Origin: Mixta tenebrionis
GTDB lineage: Bacteria > Pseudomonadota > Gammaproteobacteria > Enterobacterales > Enterobacteriaceae
NCBI RefSeq assembly: GCF_006517625.1
Contig: NZ_VHQI01000003.1
Coordinates: 1-64,000, forward strand
Length of the DNA stretch: 64,000 bases
Direction of reading: 5' to 3'
This document shows positions 26,980-36,038 of this stretch, piece by piece (the first letter of the stretch is position 1; every line of letters starts with the position of its first letter). The translations under genes were made by a program, and so were the position numbers. Under the pieces are notes generated by a model that had not been told where the DNA came from, did no database searches, and worked only from the letters and a program-made list of their open reading frames with translations.

Positions 26980-27639
26980 TTAGCGGCGCCAGGCCAGCGC
27001 CCGGACCAGGCGGTCACCCGCTTTTTGCACCAGCAGCACCAGCGCCAGCAGCACCACGATAGTCGCCGCCATAATCTGGTTATCGAAACGCTGATAGCCG
27101 TAGCGGATCGCCAGATCGCCAAGGCCGCCGCCGCCCACCACGCCCGCCATTGCCGAGAAGCCGATCAGCATCACAGTGGTCAGCGTGATCCCTGCTATCA
27201 GCGAGGGCAGCGCTTCCGGCAGCAGTACGCGGCTGACGATATGCCACAGGTTGCCGCCCATGGAAACTACCGCCTCCACGCGCCCGCCATCCACCTCATC
27301 CAGCGCGTTCTCAACGATACGGGCAAAAAAGGGAAAGGCGCCGAGGGTAATCGGCACTACCGCCGCGGTGCTGCCGAGAGTGGTGCCGATCAGCAGGCGG
27401 GTAAAAGGAATCAGCGCGATCAACAACACTACAAAAGGCAGAGCGCGTCCGGTATTGACCAGCGTGTTTAACAGCAGGGCGAGCGGGCGATGCGGCAGCA
27501 GCCCCTCCCGGCGCGTCAGAAACAGCAGCACGCCGACCGGCAGTCCCAGCGCTACGGTAAACAGCGCGGCAAGCGCCACCATATAGAGCGTTTCGCCGGT
27601 GGCGTTCAGCAACAGCGCCTGAAAGCGCTCCCAGTTCAT
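26980..27639 (-). CDS. MetI-like ABC transporter permease
   Basis: This 219-residue inner-membrane permease of the methionine (MetI) type has about five helices. The segment [20 protein letters not shown] and the coupling-loop region [20 protein letters not shown] are characteristic. The ATG at 27639 overlaps the ATPase stop by 4 bp (ATGA); an ATG 9 bp upstream is an alternative. It is the last gene of a four-gene minus-strand operon. It is a paralogue of metI, whose usual home is elsewhere in enterobacteria, so the substrate may be a methionine analogue or another sulfur compound. Confidence 0.88.
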   Translation of the reverse strand: MNWERFQALLLNATGETLYMVALAALFTVALGLPVGVLLFLTRREGLLPHRPLALLLNTLVNTGRALPFVVLLIALIPFTRLLIGTTLGSTAAVVPITLGAFPFFARIVENALDEVDGGRVEAVVSMGGNLWHIVSRVLLPEALPSLIAGITLTTVMLIGFSAMAGVVGGGGLGDLAIRYGYQRFDNQIMAATIVVLLALVLLVQKAGDRLVRALAWRR

Positions 27640-28424
27640 GCTACGCATCGTGACGGCTCCTGCGGTTGATAGCGGGCGATAAAGGCGCGATCCGCTTCGC
27701 CATCCTTCAGCAGCATCTGCCGCAGCCTGCCATCCTGACGATGCATAATCTGCGTCAGGCTGCCGCTTTCCACCAGTTGCCCATGCTCAAGCAGCGCGGC
27801 GCCGTCGCAGATGCGCTTGACTACCGCCATCTCATGAGTGATCAGCACGATGGTAATCTTCAGCTGTTGCTGGATATCGGCCAGCAGATCGAGAATTGAG
27901 GCGGTGGTTTCGGGATCGAGCGCGCTGGTGGCCTCGTCACACAGCAGATAGCGCGGTTCAACCGCCAGCGCGCGTGCGATGCCGACGCGCTGCTTCTGTC
28001 CGCCGGAAAGCTGCGACGGCCAGGCGTTGCCGTACTGCTCCAGCCCCACGCGCTGCAGCAGCGCGCTAACCCGCCGGCGCCGTTCGGCGGCGGCCACCCC
28101 GGCAATCTCCAGCGGCAGATCGATATTGTCGTATACGTTGCGCGCATGCAGCAGATTAAAGTGCTGAAAAATCATCCCCATCTGCTGACGCTGGCGCCGC
28201 AGCTGCGCCAGGTTAAGCCGGGCGATATCGCGTCCGTCAATCTCGATGCGGCCCGACGAGGGCGGCTCCAGCAGGTTAAGGCAGCGCAGCAGGGTGCTTT
28301 TGCCCGCGCCGCTGCGTCCGAGGATGCCGAAAATGGCGCCTTCCCCGATGGAAAGAGAAACGTTGTCCAGCGCCGGTAACGCGGCGCCGGGATAGTGTTT
28401 GCTGATATTGTCGAGTTTAATCAT
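27636..28424 (-). CDS. MetN-like ABC transporter ATP-binding protein
   Basis: This 262-residue ATPase has Walker [10 protein letters not shown], signature LSGGQKQR, Walker [12 protein letters not shown] and the switch His in ITHEM. It is shorter than housekeeping MetN (about 343 residues) because the C-terminal regulatory ACT-like NIL domain is missing. Transport by this copy should therefore not be inhibited by cytoplasmic methionine in the usual way. It overlaps the binding-protein gene by 8 bp and the permease by 4 bp. Confidence 0.9.
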   Translation of the reverse strand: MIKLDNISKHYPGAALPALDNVSLSIGEGAIFGILGRSGAGKSTLLRCLNLLEPPSSGRIEIDGRDIARLNLAQLRRQRQQMGMIFQHFNLLHARNVYDNIDLPLEIAGVAAAERRRRVSALLQRVGLEQYGNAWPSQLSGGQKQRVGIARALAVEPRYLLCDEATSALDPETTASILDLLADIQQQLKITIVLITHEMAVVKRICDGAALLEHGQLVESGSLTQIMHRQDGRLRQMLLKDGEADRAFIARYQPQEPSRCVA

Positions 28425-29223
28425 GCTGTTCATCCGCAACCGGTATCACCGAGCCGTTATAGTGCTGGCGCATAAAGGCCGCCACCTGCGGCGAGGTAAG
28501 GTCTTTCGCCAGCCGGACGATGCGCGCGTCTTTCGCCAGCTGCGGCGTGGTGACCAGCAGATTGCCGTAAGGGTTATGGGCGGCGGATTCCAGCCCCAGC
28601 GCATCTTTCGCCGGCGTCAGGCCCGCCTCCAGCGCGTAGTTGCCGTTAATTATCGCGGCGTCCACGTCATCCAGCGCGCGCGGCAGCTGCGGCGATTCGA
28701 TCTCAATAATCTTGATCCCTTTCGGGTTATCGACGATGTCCTGCGGCGTCACCAGCGTTGCGCCGCTATTATTCTGCGCCTGCAGGCGAATCAGCCCCTT
28801 ATCCTCCAGCAGCCGCAGCGCGCGGCTCAGGTTGGTGCTGTTATTCGGCAGCGCGATGCTGGCGCCCTGCGGCAGATCCGCCAGGCTTTTTACCCGGTGC
28901 GAATAGATGCCGAGCGGTTCAATATGGACATCGGCCACCACGCTGAAGGTTTTGCCCAGCGCCTTCTCCTGATCTTTCAGGTAGGGCAGATGCTGGAAAT
29001 AGTTGGCATCCACATCGCCCGACGCCAGCAGTTCATTGGCGTTAACGCCGCCGCTCAGTTCGATGATGTCGAGATCCAGCTGCGGATCGATCTGCTTCAC
29101 ATACTCCAGAATTTCCGCGTGCGGCACCGGATCGGCGGCGATACGCAGCGGGGCGGCTTTCAGGCTCTGGGCAACCAGTAATGACAGCCCGGCAAGGGCG
29201 AAAAGGGTCTGCTTAATCATCAT
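28417..29223 (-). CDS. MetQ/NlpA-type substrate-binding protein, not a lipoprotein
   Basis: This 268-residue periplasmic binding protein of the NlpA/MetQ family shows [24 protein letters not shown] and [19 protein letters not shown]. The signal peptide ends near SLKA/A and has no lipobox cysteine, unlike most MetQ proteins, so it should be free in the periplasm. It is followed by the ATPase and permease genes and preceded, 21 bp away, by an oxygenase gene, so uptake and oxidation of the ligand are probably linked. Confidence 0.88.
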   Translation of the reverse strand: MMIKQTLFALAGLSLLVAQSLKAAPLRIAADPVPHAEILEYVKQIDPQLDLDIIELSGGVNANELLASGDVDANYFQHLPYLKDQEKALGKTFSVVADVHIEPLGIYSHRVKSLADLPQGASIALPNNSTNLSRALRLLEDKGLIRLQAQNNSGATLVTPQDIVDNPKGIKIIEIESPQLPRALDDVDAAIINGNYALEAGLTPAKDALGLESAAHNPYGNLLVTTPQLAKDARIVRLAKDLTSPQVAAFMRQHYNGSVIPVADEQHD

Positions 29224-29244
29224 TTTTCTCTTATGGTTATTAAA

Positions 29245-30267
29245 TTATTGCGGCAGGCGCTGTTCGGGATAGAAACGCTGCGCCACTTCAGGGTGCGAAC
29301 GCAGTCGGCCTTTAAGGTAGTTCCAGCCCACCTCGCGCAGCAGAGGATTAAGCGGATCGCTGGCGGGCCCCTGCGCCTGACGCGCCAGGGTCTCCGGCAG
29401 CTGATAAACCGGCACCACCGCGTCCAGCTGCGCGCCAAGGAAAAAGGCGGCCGACAGGCGCTGGCGATCGGGGCGGGGCGATACCACCCGATGGACGGTA
29501 GCGCGCAGATAACCGTTGGTCGCCAGCTCCAGCAGCTCGCCGATATTCACTACGAAAGAGCCAGGCAGCGGCGAGGCGGCGACCCAGTTATCGGGCGACA
29601 GCTCTACCTCCAGGCCGGGCTGGTCATCCTGCAGCAGCAGCGTCAGAAAGCCGGAATCTTTATGGGCGCCCACGCCCTGGCGGGATTCGGCTTCGCTGCG
29701 GCCCGGATAGCGAATCAGCTTGATATGTTCGTTGGGATAAGCGCCATAGAGGTTATCGAAAGCGTGACGCGGCAGCTGTAACGATTCGGCCAACGCGCGC
29801 AGCAGCTCCAGCGCTACCTGCGTCATCTCCTGCTGCCAGCGGGTAATCACCTGTTGTAGTTCTGGCAGCGCCTCTGGCCACTGGTTTGGCCCCTGCATTC
29901 GCTGCCAGGCGGGCGCATCGGGCGTATCCGGCAGGGCTTCGCGTTCGGCGCCGGCATCAAACTGCTCGCGAAAATCGGGTTGGCTGCGGGTGATCTCCAC
30001 GCCGGCGAGGTTATAGCCGCGAAAATGGGGCGAGTTAGCCATGGCTACCTTCAGCTTTTCCTGCTGCGGCAGGGCGAAAAAGGCGCGGGCGACGCGCTGC
30101 ACCTCGTCCAGCAGCGGCTGTCCGACGCTGTGGTTAACCAGATAGAAGAATCCGACATCGTGGGCGGTCTGCCCCAGCTGGCTAATGGCCTGCTGGCGCT
30201 GCGGCGCCTGGCCTGACAGCTGCGAGAAATCAATTATCGGGAGCGTTAACGAAGCGGTGTGGCTCAT
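29245..30267 (-). CDS. 2-oxoglutarate/Fe(II)-dependent oxygenase (isopenicillin N synthase-like)
   Basis: This 340-residue protein has the N-terminal LPIIDFSQL of the IPNS/DIOX family. It carries the iron triad HKD (in VGAHKDSGFLTLLLQD) and the distal His in ATVHRVVSP. A downstream RLS motif, R-x-S, would bind 2-oxoglutarate. It is the first gene of the MetNIQ-like operon, so it may hydroxylate or degrade the imported compound. The start at 30267 (MSHTASLTLP) is favoured over an ATG 33 bp upstream, whose extension is not family-like. Confidence 0.88.
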   Translation of the reverse strand: MSHTASLTLPIIDFSQLSGQAPQRQQAISQLGQTAHDVGFFYLVNHSVGQPLLDEVQRVARAFFALPQQEKLKVAMANSPHFRGYNLAGVEITRSQPDFREQFDAGAEREALPDTPDAPAWQRMQGPNQWPEALPELQQVITRWQQEMTQVALELLRALAESLQLPRHAFDNLYGAYPNEHIKLIRYPGRSEAESRQGVGAHKDSGFLTLLLQDDQPGLEVELSPDNWVAASPLPGSFVVNIGELLELATNGYLRATVHRVVSPRPDRQRLSAAFFLGAQLDAVVPVYQLPETLARQAQGPASDPLNPLLREVGWNYLKGRLRSHPEVAQRFYPEQRLPQ

Positions 30268-31049
30268 AGCGATATTCCTGTTGGCGACGATTGCCTGCAC
30301 AGTGCCATTTCGCCTGGCGCTGCACTACCAAGTAATTGTGCTATCGATATGCAGAGGATGAATAGCGCAGAGGGCGCAGATGCCGCCCGGCGTAGCTGGA
30401 TAATTTTTAGCGCCAGAGCGGCAGGCTGTCGGTCAGTGTGGTGGTTTTCTTTTTCGGCCCGATCGCCACAGCGAAGCGCAGGCTGCCCGGCATTAAAGAG
30501 CTACAAACATGTTTGTCCTGAAGGAAATTAACTCGCCGGCGGCCTGGCCGATAAAAAAGGCGTGAGCGGCGACGGAATGGCGCCTTTGCGCTGCCTGAGG
30601 AACAATTTTACCGGCGTGTACGTCAGCCGCTTTGCCAGGCCGAGCGTATAATTACTTTTTCCGTGCTGTTTTCTGAAAGAGAGTTATTAACCGATATGTA
30701 AATAAAAAATTGCTCGCGCTATTAATAAAATAGCGGCGCCCACTGTAATATATCGACACAAGCCGTTGCTTAACGTTTAATTCCAGCGCCTGAGCAACGT
30801 TGTTTATTCGTGGCTGCAATTGGCTTTACGCCGCGCACCGCTGCAGGACCGGGAAAAATATTAAGCGCTTTCTGTCAATTCCCTGAATAAGCTGCTATTT
30901 GATATTGGTGGATGGAATGTTCTATTATCTGGCTGCTTCTGATTTTCGTAACGCGCTGCTATATGGACTCTGCGGCGGTAAGGGCTGTTCAGCAAAGCAG
31001 ATAACGTAACTCTTTTCTGTTACAGCAGAAATAATATCAGGGAAGAAAT
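30268..31049. other. Noncoding region upstream of the ynb-like operon
   Basis: About 780 bp between divergent operons. No plausible gene was seen on either strand; the 90-residue frame at its left end is not conserved-looking. The right 400 bp is AT-richer than its neighbours and must hold the promoter of the ynb-like operon, but no specific regulator site was recognised. Confidence 0.5.
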
Positions 31050-31583
31050 ATGACCTTATATTCTTTTAAGCCAGCATTTCAGGCATTATTGCGCCCGCTT
31101 ATGTTTTTTTTAAACCGGCGCGGCGTAACGCCTAATCATATTACGCTTGCGGCTCTTATCATGTCGCTATTTGCCGGGGCGCTGATGATGATTATTCCTG
31201 GCTGCCAGATCTTCTTTTTATTGCCGGCGGTACTGTTTATACGCATGGCGTTGAATGCGCTGGACGGCATGCTTGCCAGAGAGTGCCGCCAGACAAGTCG
31301 CCTGGGCGCGATACTGAATGAAACCGGCGATGTGATTGCCGATGTCGCGCTCTACCTGCCGTTGGCCTTTATTGCCGGCAGCCAGCTCTGGCTGGTGCTG
31401 GCGCTGTTGTTTTGCGCCGTCCTCACCGAATTTTGCGGCCTGCTGGCGCAGACGCAGACCCACGTGCGTAGCTACGCCGGGCCGCCTGGCAAAAGCGATC
31501 GCGCGCTGCTTTTCGGCGGCTGGGGACTGTGCTGGCCGTCGCTGGCGCCATGGAGCAATCTGGTATGGGGGGCGCGCTGCTGA
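31050..31583 (+). CDS. ynbA: CDP-alcohol phosphatidyltransferase (YnbA-like), 3' end altered
   Basis: This 177-residue membrane enzyme of the CDP-alcohol phosphatidyltransferase family carries DGMLARECRQTSRLGAILNE-TGD, the variant DGxxAR signature of E. coli YnbA. The homology runs to about PWSNLVWG and then stops after two residues, roughly 25 residues earlier than E. coli YnbA (about 201). The following bases, in another frame, are the end of a CdsA-like gene. The operon has therefore lost the end of ynbA and most of ynbB. Catalytic residues remain, so activity is possible but unproven. Confidence 0.75.
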   Translation: MTLYSFKPAFQALLRPLMFFLNRRGVTPNHITLAALIMSLFAGALMMIIPGCQIFFLLPAVLFIRMALNALDGMLARECRQTSRLGAILNETGDVIADVALYLPLAFIAGSQLWLVLALLFCAVLTEFCGLLAQTQTHVRSYAGPPGKSDRALLFGGWGLCWPSLAPWSNLVWGARC

Positions 31584-31801
31584 TAACGCCGCTGGGCTGG
31601 GAAATGGCGCTGCTGACCGGCATCGTCATCGGCATTATCGGTTTTTGCGGCGATATCGTCATGTCCGCCATTAAGCGCGATATTGGGGTAAAAGACAGCG
31701 GTTCGCTGCTGCCGGGACATGGCGGCATACTCGATCGGCTGGATTCGCTGATTTTTACCGCGCCGGTCTTTTTCCACTTTATCCGTTACCTCTGTTACTG
31801 A
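31565..31801 (+). pseudogene. ynbB: Remnant of CdsA-like phosphatidate cytidylyltransferase (YnbB)
   Basis: About 78 codons encode only the C-terminal end of a CdsA-family enzyme, including the full signature SAIKRDIGVKDSGSLLPGHGG followed by ILDRLDS. The expected ~215 N-terminal residues with most membrane helices are absent. The fragment begins directly where ynbA homology ends, in a different frame. It could not make an active enzyme. The simplest reading is a single deletion of about 0.7 kb joining ynbA to ynbB. Confidence 0.75.
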
Positions 31802-31803
31802 AT

Positions 31804-32462
31804 ATGATGATCAAGCGCGCGCTCAGGTCTTTATTCGCACTCTGTATTGTCTGGCCGGTTATCTGGCTGTGGCTGGGGCTGAGAGTCAAACACAGCGAGC
31901 GGCTGCCGCGCCAGGGGCCCGCGATTATCGCTGCGAACCATAACAGCCATATGGACGTGTTTGTTTTACTTTCGCTATTCTCACTGCGCACGCAGCAGCG
32001 GGTGCATCCGGTGGCCGCCGCCGACTATTTTCTGCGTAACAGATATCTGGCGTGGTTCATGCTGCATATTCTGAATATCATCCCGATACGGCGCCACGGC
32101 GGGGAAAACAATCCGCTGGCGCAGTGCCGGCAGGCGCTCAGGAAGGGCGATATTCCGATCCTGTTTCCTGAGGCACGCGCGGCGATCCTGGCGAGCTGGC
32201 GCCGCTGAAGTCGGGCATCTGGCATTTAAGCCAGAGCGCGCCGCAGGCGCCGATCGTTCCGGTCTGGCTGAGCGGGACGGAACAGATGATGGCGAAAGGC
32301 AATCATATTCCGCTGCCGCTGTTTGTGGACGCCGCCATCGGCGAAGCGCTCTGTTTTCAGCAGGACAAGCAGCTTTTTATGGATGAGCTGCTGCAACGGT
32401 TTCTGTTTTTACAGCAACAAAATAAAGGGAATTTAAACCATGCAACAGATCCGCACGTTTGA
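31804..32462 (+). pseudogene. Lysophospholipid acyltransferase (PlsC-like), frameshifted
   Basis: The frame from 31804 encodes a PlsC-type acyltransferase with the motif NHNSHMD (HX4D). It breaks at the essential FPEGTR motif: FPE is followed by out-of-frame ARAAILASWRR and a stop at 32208. Inserting one G near 32173 restores GTRGDPGELAPLKSGIWHL and reads on for about 95 more codons to a TGA at 32462, overlapping the next gene. This is a one-base deletion or a sequencing error. The intact enzyme would acylate lysophosphatidate-like lipids for the same operon. Confidence 0.8.
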
Positions 32463-34200
32463 TGAGGGCACTTTTCAGACCAGCGACGGTGAAGCGCTGT
32501 TTTACCGCCGCTGGCCTGCCAGCCAGCCCGGAGAAACTCGTAAGGTTATCGTGCTGTTTCACCGCGGGCATGAGCATTCCGGGCGGTTACAGCATATCGT
32601 CGATGAGCTGGATATGCCGGATACCGCGTTTTACGCCTGGGACGCGCGCGGACATGGACGTTCGCCGGGCGCGCGCGGCTACAGCCCGTCGATGATGCGC
32701 TCCGTGCGTGACGTGGATGAGTTTGTACGTTTTGCGGCGGCGGACAACAACACTGCGCTGGCGGATGTGGTGGTGGTGGGGCAAAGCGTCGGCGCGGTGC
32801 TGGTGAGCGCCTGGGCGCATGACTACGCGCCGGGCATCCGCGGGCTGGTGCTGGCCTCTCCGGCGTTTAAAGTTAAGCTCTATGTGCCGTTCGCCCGGCC
32901 AGGGCTGGCGCTGCTGCAACGGCTGCGCGGCGCGTTTTCAGTGAACTCTTACGTCAAGGGCAAATATCTCAGCCACGACGCGCAGCGGGTCGCCAGCTTT
33001 GAAAGCGATCCGTTGATTACGCGGGCGATCGCGGTAAACGTTCTGCTCGATCTCTATAAAACCGCGGAGCGCGTGGTGGAGGATGCGGCGGCGATAACGT
33101 TGCCGACCCAGCTGCTGGTCTCCGGCGCGGACTATGTCGTGCACCGCCAGCCGCAGCTGGATTTTTATCAGCGGCTGCGCAACCCGATGAAAGAGCTACA
33201 TATCCTGGCGGGCTTCTATCACGATACGCTGGGAGAAAAGGATCGCCATCTCGCCTTTGAGAAAATGCGCCAGTTTATCGCCGCGCTGTATGCCGCGCCG
33301 GCGCCGACCTTTGACTATCGCCATGAGGATCGCTGGAGTCCGGGCGCTGACGCCTGGCGCAGCCTGTATGGCGGGCCGGAGCCGCTGTCGCTTAACGCGC
33401 TGGCCTTGCAGGGGCTGCGTTACGGTATGAAAACCATCGGTATGCGCTCTGACGGCATACAGCTTGGTTTCGGCACCGGCTTTGATTCCGGCAGCACGCT
33501 GGATTACGTCTACCGTAACCAGCCGGCGGGTAAGGGCGTGCTGGGGCGCTGGATCGACCGTTTTTATCTTAACAGCATCGGCTGGAAGGGTATCCGGCAG
33601 CGTAAGGTGCATCTGGATAATCTGATTCGTCAGGCGGTGGAGCGGCTTACTCAGCAGGGAATGGCGGTGAGGGTGGTGGATGTGGCGGCCGGTCATGGCC
33701 GCTATGTGCTGGATGCGCTGCAGGCGCAGACCAACGTCAGTTCGATTTTGCTGCGTGATTACAGCGAGCTAAACGTGGAGAAAGGGCAGGCGCTGATCGC
33801 CGAGCGCGGCATGACGGAAATCGCGCGCTTTGAATGCGGCGACGCCTTTAACCGTGCGGAGCTGGCGGCGCTCGAACCGCGTCCTACCCTCGGCATCGTT
33901 TCCGGCCTGTATGAGCTGTTTCCGGAAAATCAGCCGGTGCGTAATTCGCTGGCGGGCCTGGCTGACGCCATTGAACCGGGCGGCATCCTGATCTATACCG
34001 GGCAGCAGTGGCATCCGCAGCTGAAAACCATCGCATGGGCGTTGACCAGATATCAGGATGGGCAGCCGTGGGTTATGCGCCTGCGCAGCCAGGGCGAGCT
34101 GGATGCGCTGGTAAGTGAGGCGGGATTTGATAAATGCGCCCAGCTGATCGACCGCTGGGGTATTTGCACCGTATCGCTGGCGGTGCGCCGTTCGTCATGA
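32440..34200 (+). CDS. ynbC: Bifunctional alpha/beta hydrolase-SAM methyltransferase (YnbC-like)
   Basis: This 586-residue fusion matches E. coli YnbC in length and layout. The N-terminal alpha/beta hydrolase has a lysophospholipase-like start ([14 protein letters not shown]), the nucleophile elbow GQSVGA near residue 115 and a C-terminal [11 protein letters not shown] histidine. The C-terminal class I methyltransferase has [11 protein letters not shown] near residue 412. It is the only apparently complete gene of this operon and has a paralogue, with a degenerate hydrolase domain, at 17528-19120. It probably acts on a phospholipid head group or acyl chain, but no function has been established for the family. 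Confidence 0.85.
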   Translation: MQQIRTFDEGTFQTSDGEALFYRRWPASQPGETRKVIVLFHRGHEHSGRLQHIVDELDMPDTAFYAWDARGHGRSPGARGYSPSMMRSVRDVDEFVRFAAADNNTALADVVVVGQSVGAVLVSAWAHDYAPGIRGLVLASPAFKVKLYVPFARPGLALLQRLRGAFSVNSYVKGKYLSHDAQRVASFESDPLITRAIAVNVLLDLYKTAERVVEDAAAITLPTQLLVSGADYVVHRQPQLDFYQRLRNPMKELHILAGFYHDTLGEKDRHLAFEKMRQFIAALYAAPAPTFDYRHEDRWSPGADAWRSLYGGPEPLSLNALALQGLRYGMKTIGMRSDGIQLGFGTGFDSGSTLDYVYRNQPAGKGVLGRWIDRFYLNSIGWKGIRQRKVHLDNLIRQAVERLTQQGMAVRVVDVAAGHGRYVLDALQAQTNVSSILLRDYSELNVEKGQALIAERGMTEIARFECGDAFNRAELAALEPRPTLGIVSGLYELFPENQPVRNSLAGLADAIEPGGILIYTGQQWHPQLKTIAWALTRYQDGQPWVMRLRSQGELDALVSEAGFDKCAQLIDRWGICTVSLAVRRSS

Positions 34201-34707
34201 GATCGCCATCCCTGCTGCGCCGCCGCATCGCGGCGCAGGCGATGGGCTGGCTGCTGCTGCTGGGACCTTTTTTCTTTTTGACCTACGGGCAGCTTAATCA
34301 GTTTACCGCCACGCGTAGCGATGTCGGCAGCGTGGCGGCAAGCTGGGAGCGCGCTATTCCCTGTATTCCGCTAACTATTGTGCCTTACTGGAGCCTGGTT
34401 CTGCTGTATGGGCTGTCGCTTTAATCAGGCGTCGTCGCTGCATATTATTCTCTGCTGGCTGCTTTGGCGCCACTATCGTCGCTATCTTTCGGCGAGCGGA
34501 CGCGCCGGCTATCTTGCGCTGCTGAATGCGGAAAATAACCAGCAGGCAGGCGCAGCGCTGGCGTTTATCTGGGGACGCCGGCGTCTGCAGGCGCTCTCTT
34601 TACAACAGCGGCATCAGGGCGCGCTGCGTCAGCTGCGCCGGATGCTGTTCCTGACCGCTGCGCTATGGCTGTTCTGGCTGACGCAGCTGGCGTACGGTTA
34701 TGAATGA
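34197..34707 (+). pseudogene. ynbD: Remnant of PAP2/dual-specificity phosphatase (YnbD-like)
   Basis: The gene starts on the ynbC stop (ATGA) with a YnbD-like N-terminus ([37 protein letters not shown]). It then hits a stop at 34422-34424. Immediately afterwards, in another frame, comes [17 protein letters not shown], the PSLH-type PAP2 segment, followed by sequence I do not recognise to a stop at 34707. Roughly 50 residues between these blocks and the whole phosphatase C-terminus seem lost. It is most likely nonfunctional. Confidence 0.6.
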
Positions 34708-34859
34708 TTGCGACATAATTGTTTGTTTTAACGAGATTATTACCTTTTTGTACAAAAATTTATCCTGTTACGCTGAAAATACCTGTACAGCTAAGTCAAA
34801 TTTGTATAGCTTTGTCCCCTGTCGGAAGATCACTTTTTAACCTCAGCGAAGGACATACT

Positions 34860-35105
34860 ATGCGTCAGGACGGATACCAGGCTTCATCCGCAAGCGACCT
34901 TGCCCGTTACTTCAGCAGTGCCGCTCTGCCTACCCAGCAGGAAACGCTGGGCAGGATTGTGGTTGAGATTCTGCATGCGGGTAAAAATCTTAATCGCAAG
35001 GCAATTTGCACCAGGCTGCTTCGCCGTCTGGAAATTGCCGGCAGCGCAGAAGAAGAGCGCCATTACCAGGAGCTTATTCGTTTGCTGTTTGTTAGCGATG
35101 CCTGA
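34860..35105 (+). CDS. ycgZ: Two-component connector protein YcgZ
   Basis: This 81-residue cytoplasmic protein resembles E. coli YcgZ across its length (LARYF, TQQETLGRIVVEILHAGKNL, LLRRLE, YQELIRLLF). In E. coli ycgZ is the first gene of the blue-light- and cold-induced ycgZ-ymgA-ariR-ymgC operon, which is repressed by BluR and acts through the Rcs system on colanic acid and curli. The ATG at 34860 is used; a longer TTG-initiated frame reads the upstream promoter region. No BluR gene is visible here. Confidence 0.85.
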   Translation: MRQDGYQASSASDLARYFSSAALPTQQETLGRIVVEILHAGKNLNRKAICTRLLRRLEIAGSAEEERHYQELIRLLFVSDA

Positions 35106-35293
35106 TCTACCCGGACGGCGTATTGCGTTTCGCCGTCCGGTTATCACTCTCTTTTTCACCATTAAAGGCTGGTTTTCAGGCAATAACAGGCTAATCTGAG
35201 CATTCAGGCCTGGCGCGTGACAAAATAAAACGGGTCTGCGTTTAGCGCTGATACGCTATTGTCCGTATCGGCGAATGACCCAGGAAAGCGGAT

Positions 35294-35587
35294 ATGAACA
35301 GAAGTGACGATGAAAAGCTGAAAGATATTATGATGGGCGAAGCGGTGCTGGCGCTGCTGCACGGCGGTGGGGCGGTTTCAGTGGCGACACTGATCGCCCA
35401 GCTACAGGCGCTCGGCGTCAGCGAGCAGGATGACGCACGCCGGCTGGCCTGCGAGCGCGCCGTTGCCGAGGTGCGCGCAAGCGCGAGCGTTATGCGCGAG
35501 CGTAACGCGGCGTCAGGTAACGACGGTGAAAACGTACAGTATCTGTTTGCGCAGGGCGGTGCGCCCGACGACAGTAAAAAGCACTAA
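35294..35587 (+). CDS. ymgA: YmgA-like connector protein
   Basis: This 97-residue acidic protein has an N-terminus that matches the recalled E. coli YmgA pattern: M-x-x-SD-x-E-x-K, then G-x-AVL-x-L, then S-x-x-TLI-x-QL. The Gly-rich C-terminus is divergent. In E. coli YmgA activates the Rcs phosphorelay with YmgB and lowers biofilm formation. It follows ycgZ by 188 bp, which suggests its own promoter or a leader. The assignment is based on remembered sequence and family layout. Confidence 0.7.
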   Translation: MNRSDDEKLKDIMMGEAVLALLHGGGAVSVATLIAQLQALGVSEQDDARRLACERAVAEVRASASVMRERNAASGNDGENVQYLFAQGGAPDDSKKH

Positions 35588-35606
35588 GCGTGCGCGGGGT
35601 TCCGGC

Positions 35607-35816
35607 TCAGTTCATCTTTCCAGCGATCAGCCGAACGGCGCGCAGCAGATGCTGTCGATGCGCTTCGCTGGCGGCCCGCTCGGCGTGCTGTTGCAGCAGA
35701 GCGGCAATGTCGTGCATATATACCGGTTTTCCGCTGTCAAGAAGCAGCGACACCGCATAACCTATCGCTGCATGGATCTCTTCCGGAATTTTTCCCTGCT
35801 CATCAGCCAAAAGCAT
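35607..35816 (-). CDS. Small AriR/YmgB-like protein, opposite strand
   Basis: This 69-residue predicted helical protein (IGYAVSLLLDSGKPVYMHDIAALLQQH) shares the pattern of AriR/YmgB: a hydrophobic helix, SG-x-x-V, then an I-x-x-LL helix and a final amphipathic helix. It is inverted relative to ycgZ and ymgA, unlike E. coli ariR, and ends 19 bp from ymgA. If real, it is a third connector-type gene with rearranged orientation. Confidence 0.55.
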   Translation of the reverse strand: MLLADEQGKIPEEIHAAIGYAVSLLLDSGKPVYMHDIAALLQQHAERAASEAHRQHLLRAVRLIAGKMN

Positions 35817-35963
35817 ACCTCCACAGAGTGAGCTGGTCAGACAGACAGCTTAGCATCGCACTCCCTGGGCAAACAATTGTTCAACGACTTCGCTACAAAA
35901 ATCTCGCCTAAAATACCTGTCATTAACAAATAATCACACCGGGTCACTTGTTTTTTTCTTGCC

Positions 35964-35982
35964 GATAATGATAATCGGTATC
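35964..35982. promoter_or_regulatory. Fur box of efeUOB
   Basis: GATAATGATAATCGGTATC matches the 19-bp Fur consensus GATAATGATAATCATTATC at 17 of 19 positions and lies 57 bp before the efeU start. The operon should be repressed by iron-loaded Fur. Confidence 0.9.
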
Positions 35983-36038
35983 GTTTGCATTTACGCTTCT
36001 TTACGCCATTTTACTTTTGGCCCTTTGAGGACCCCGGC

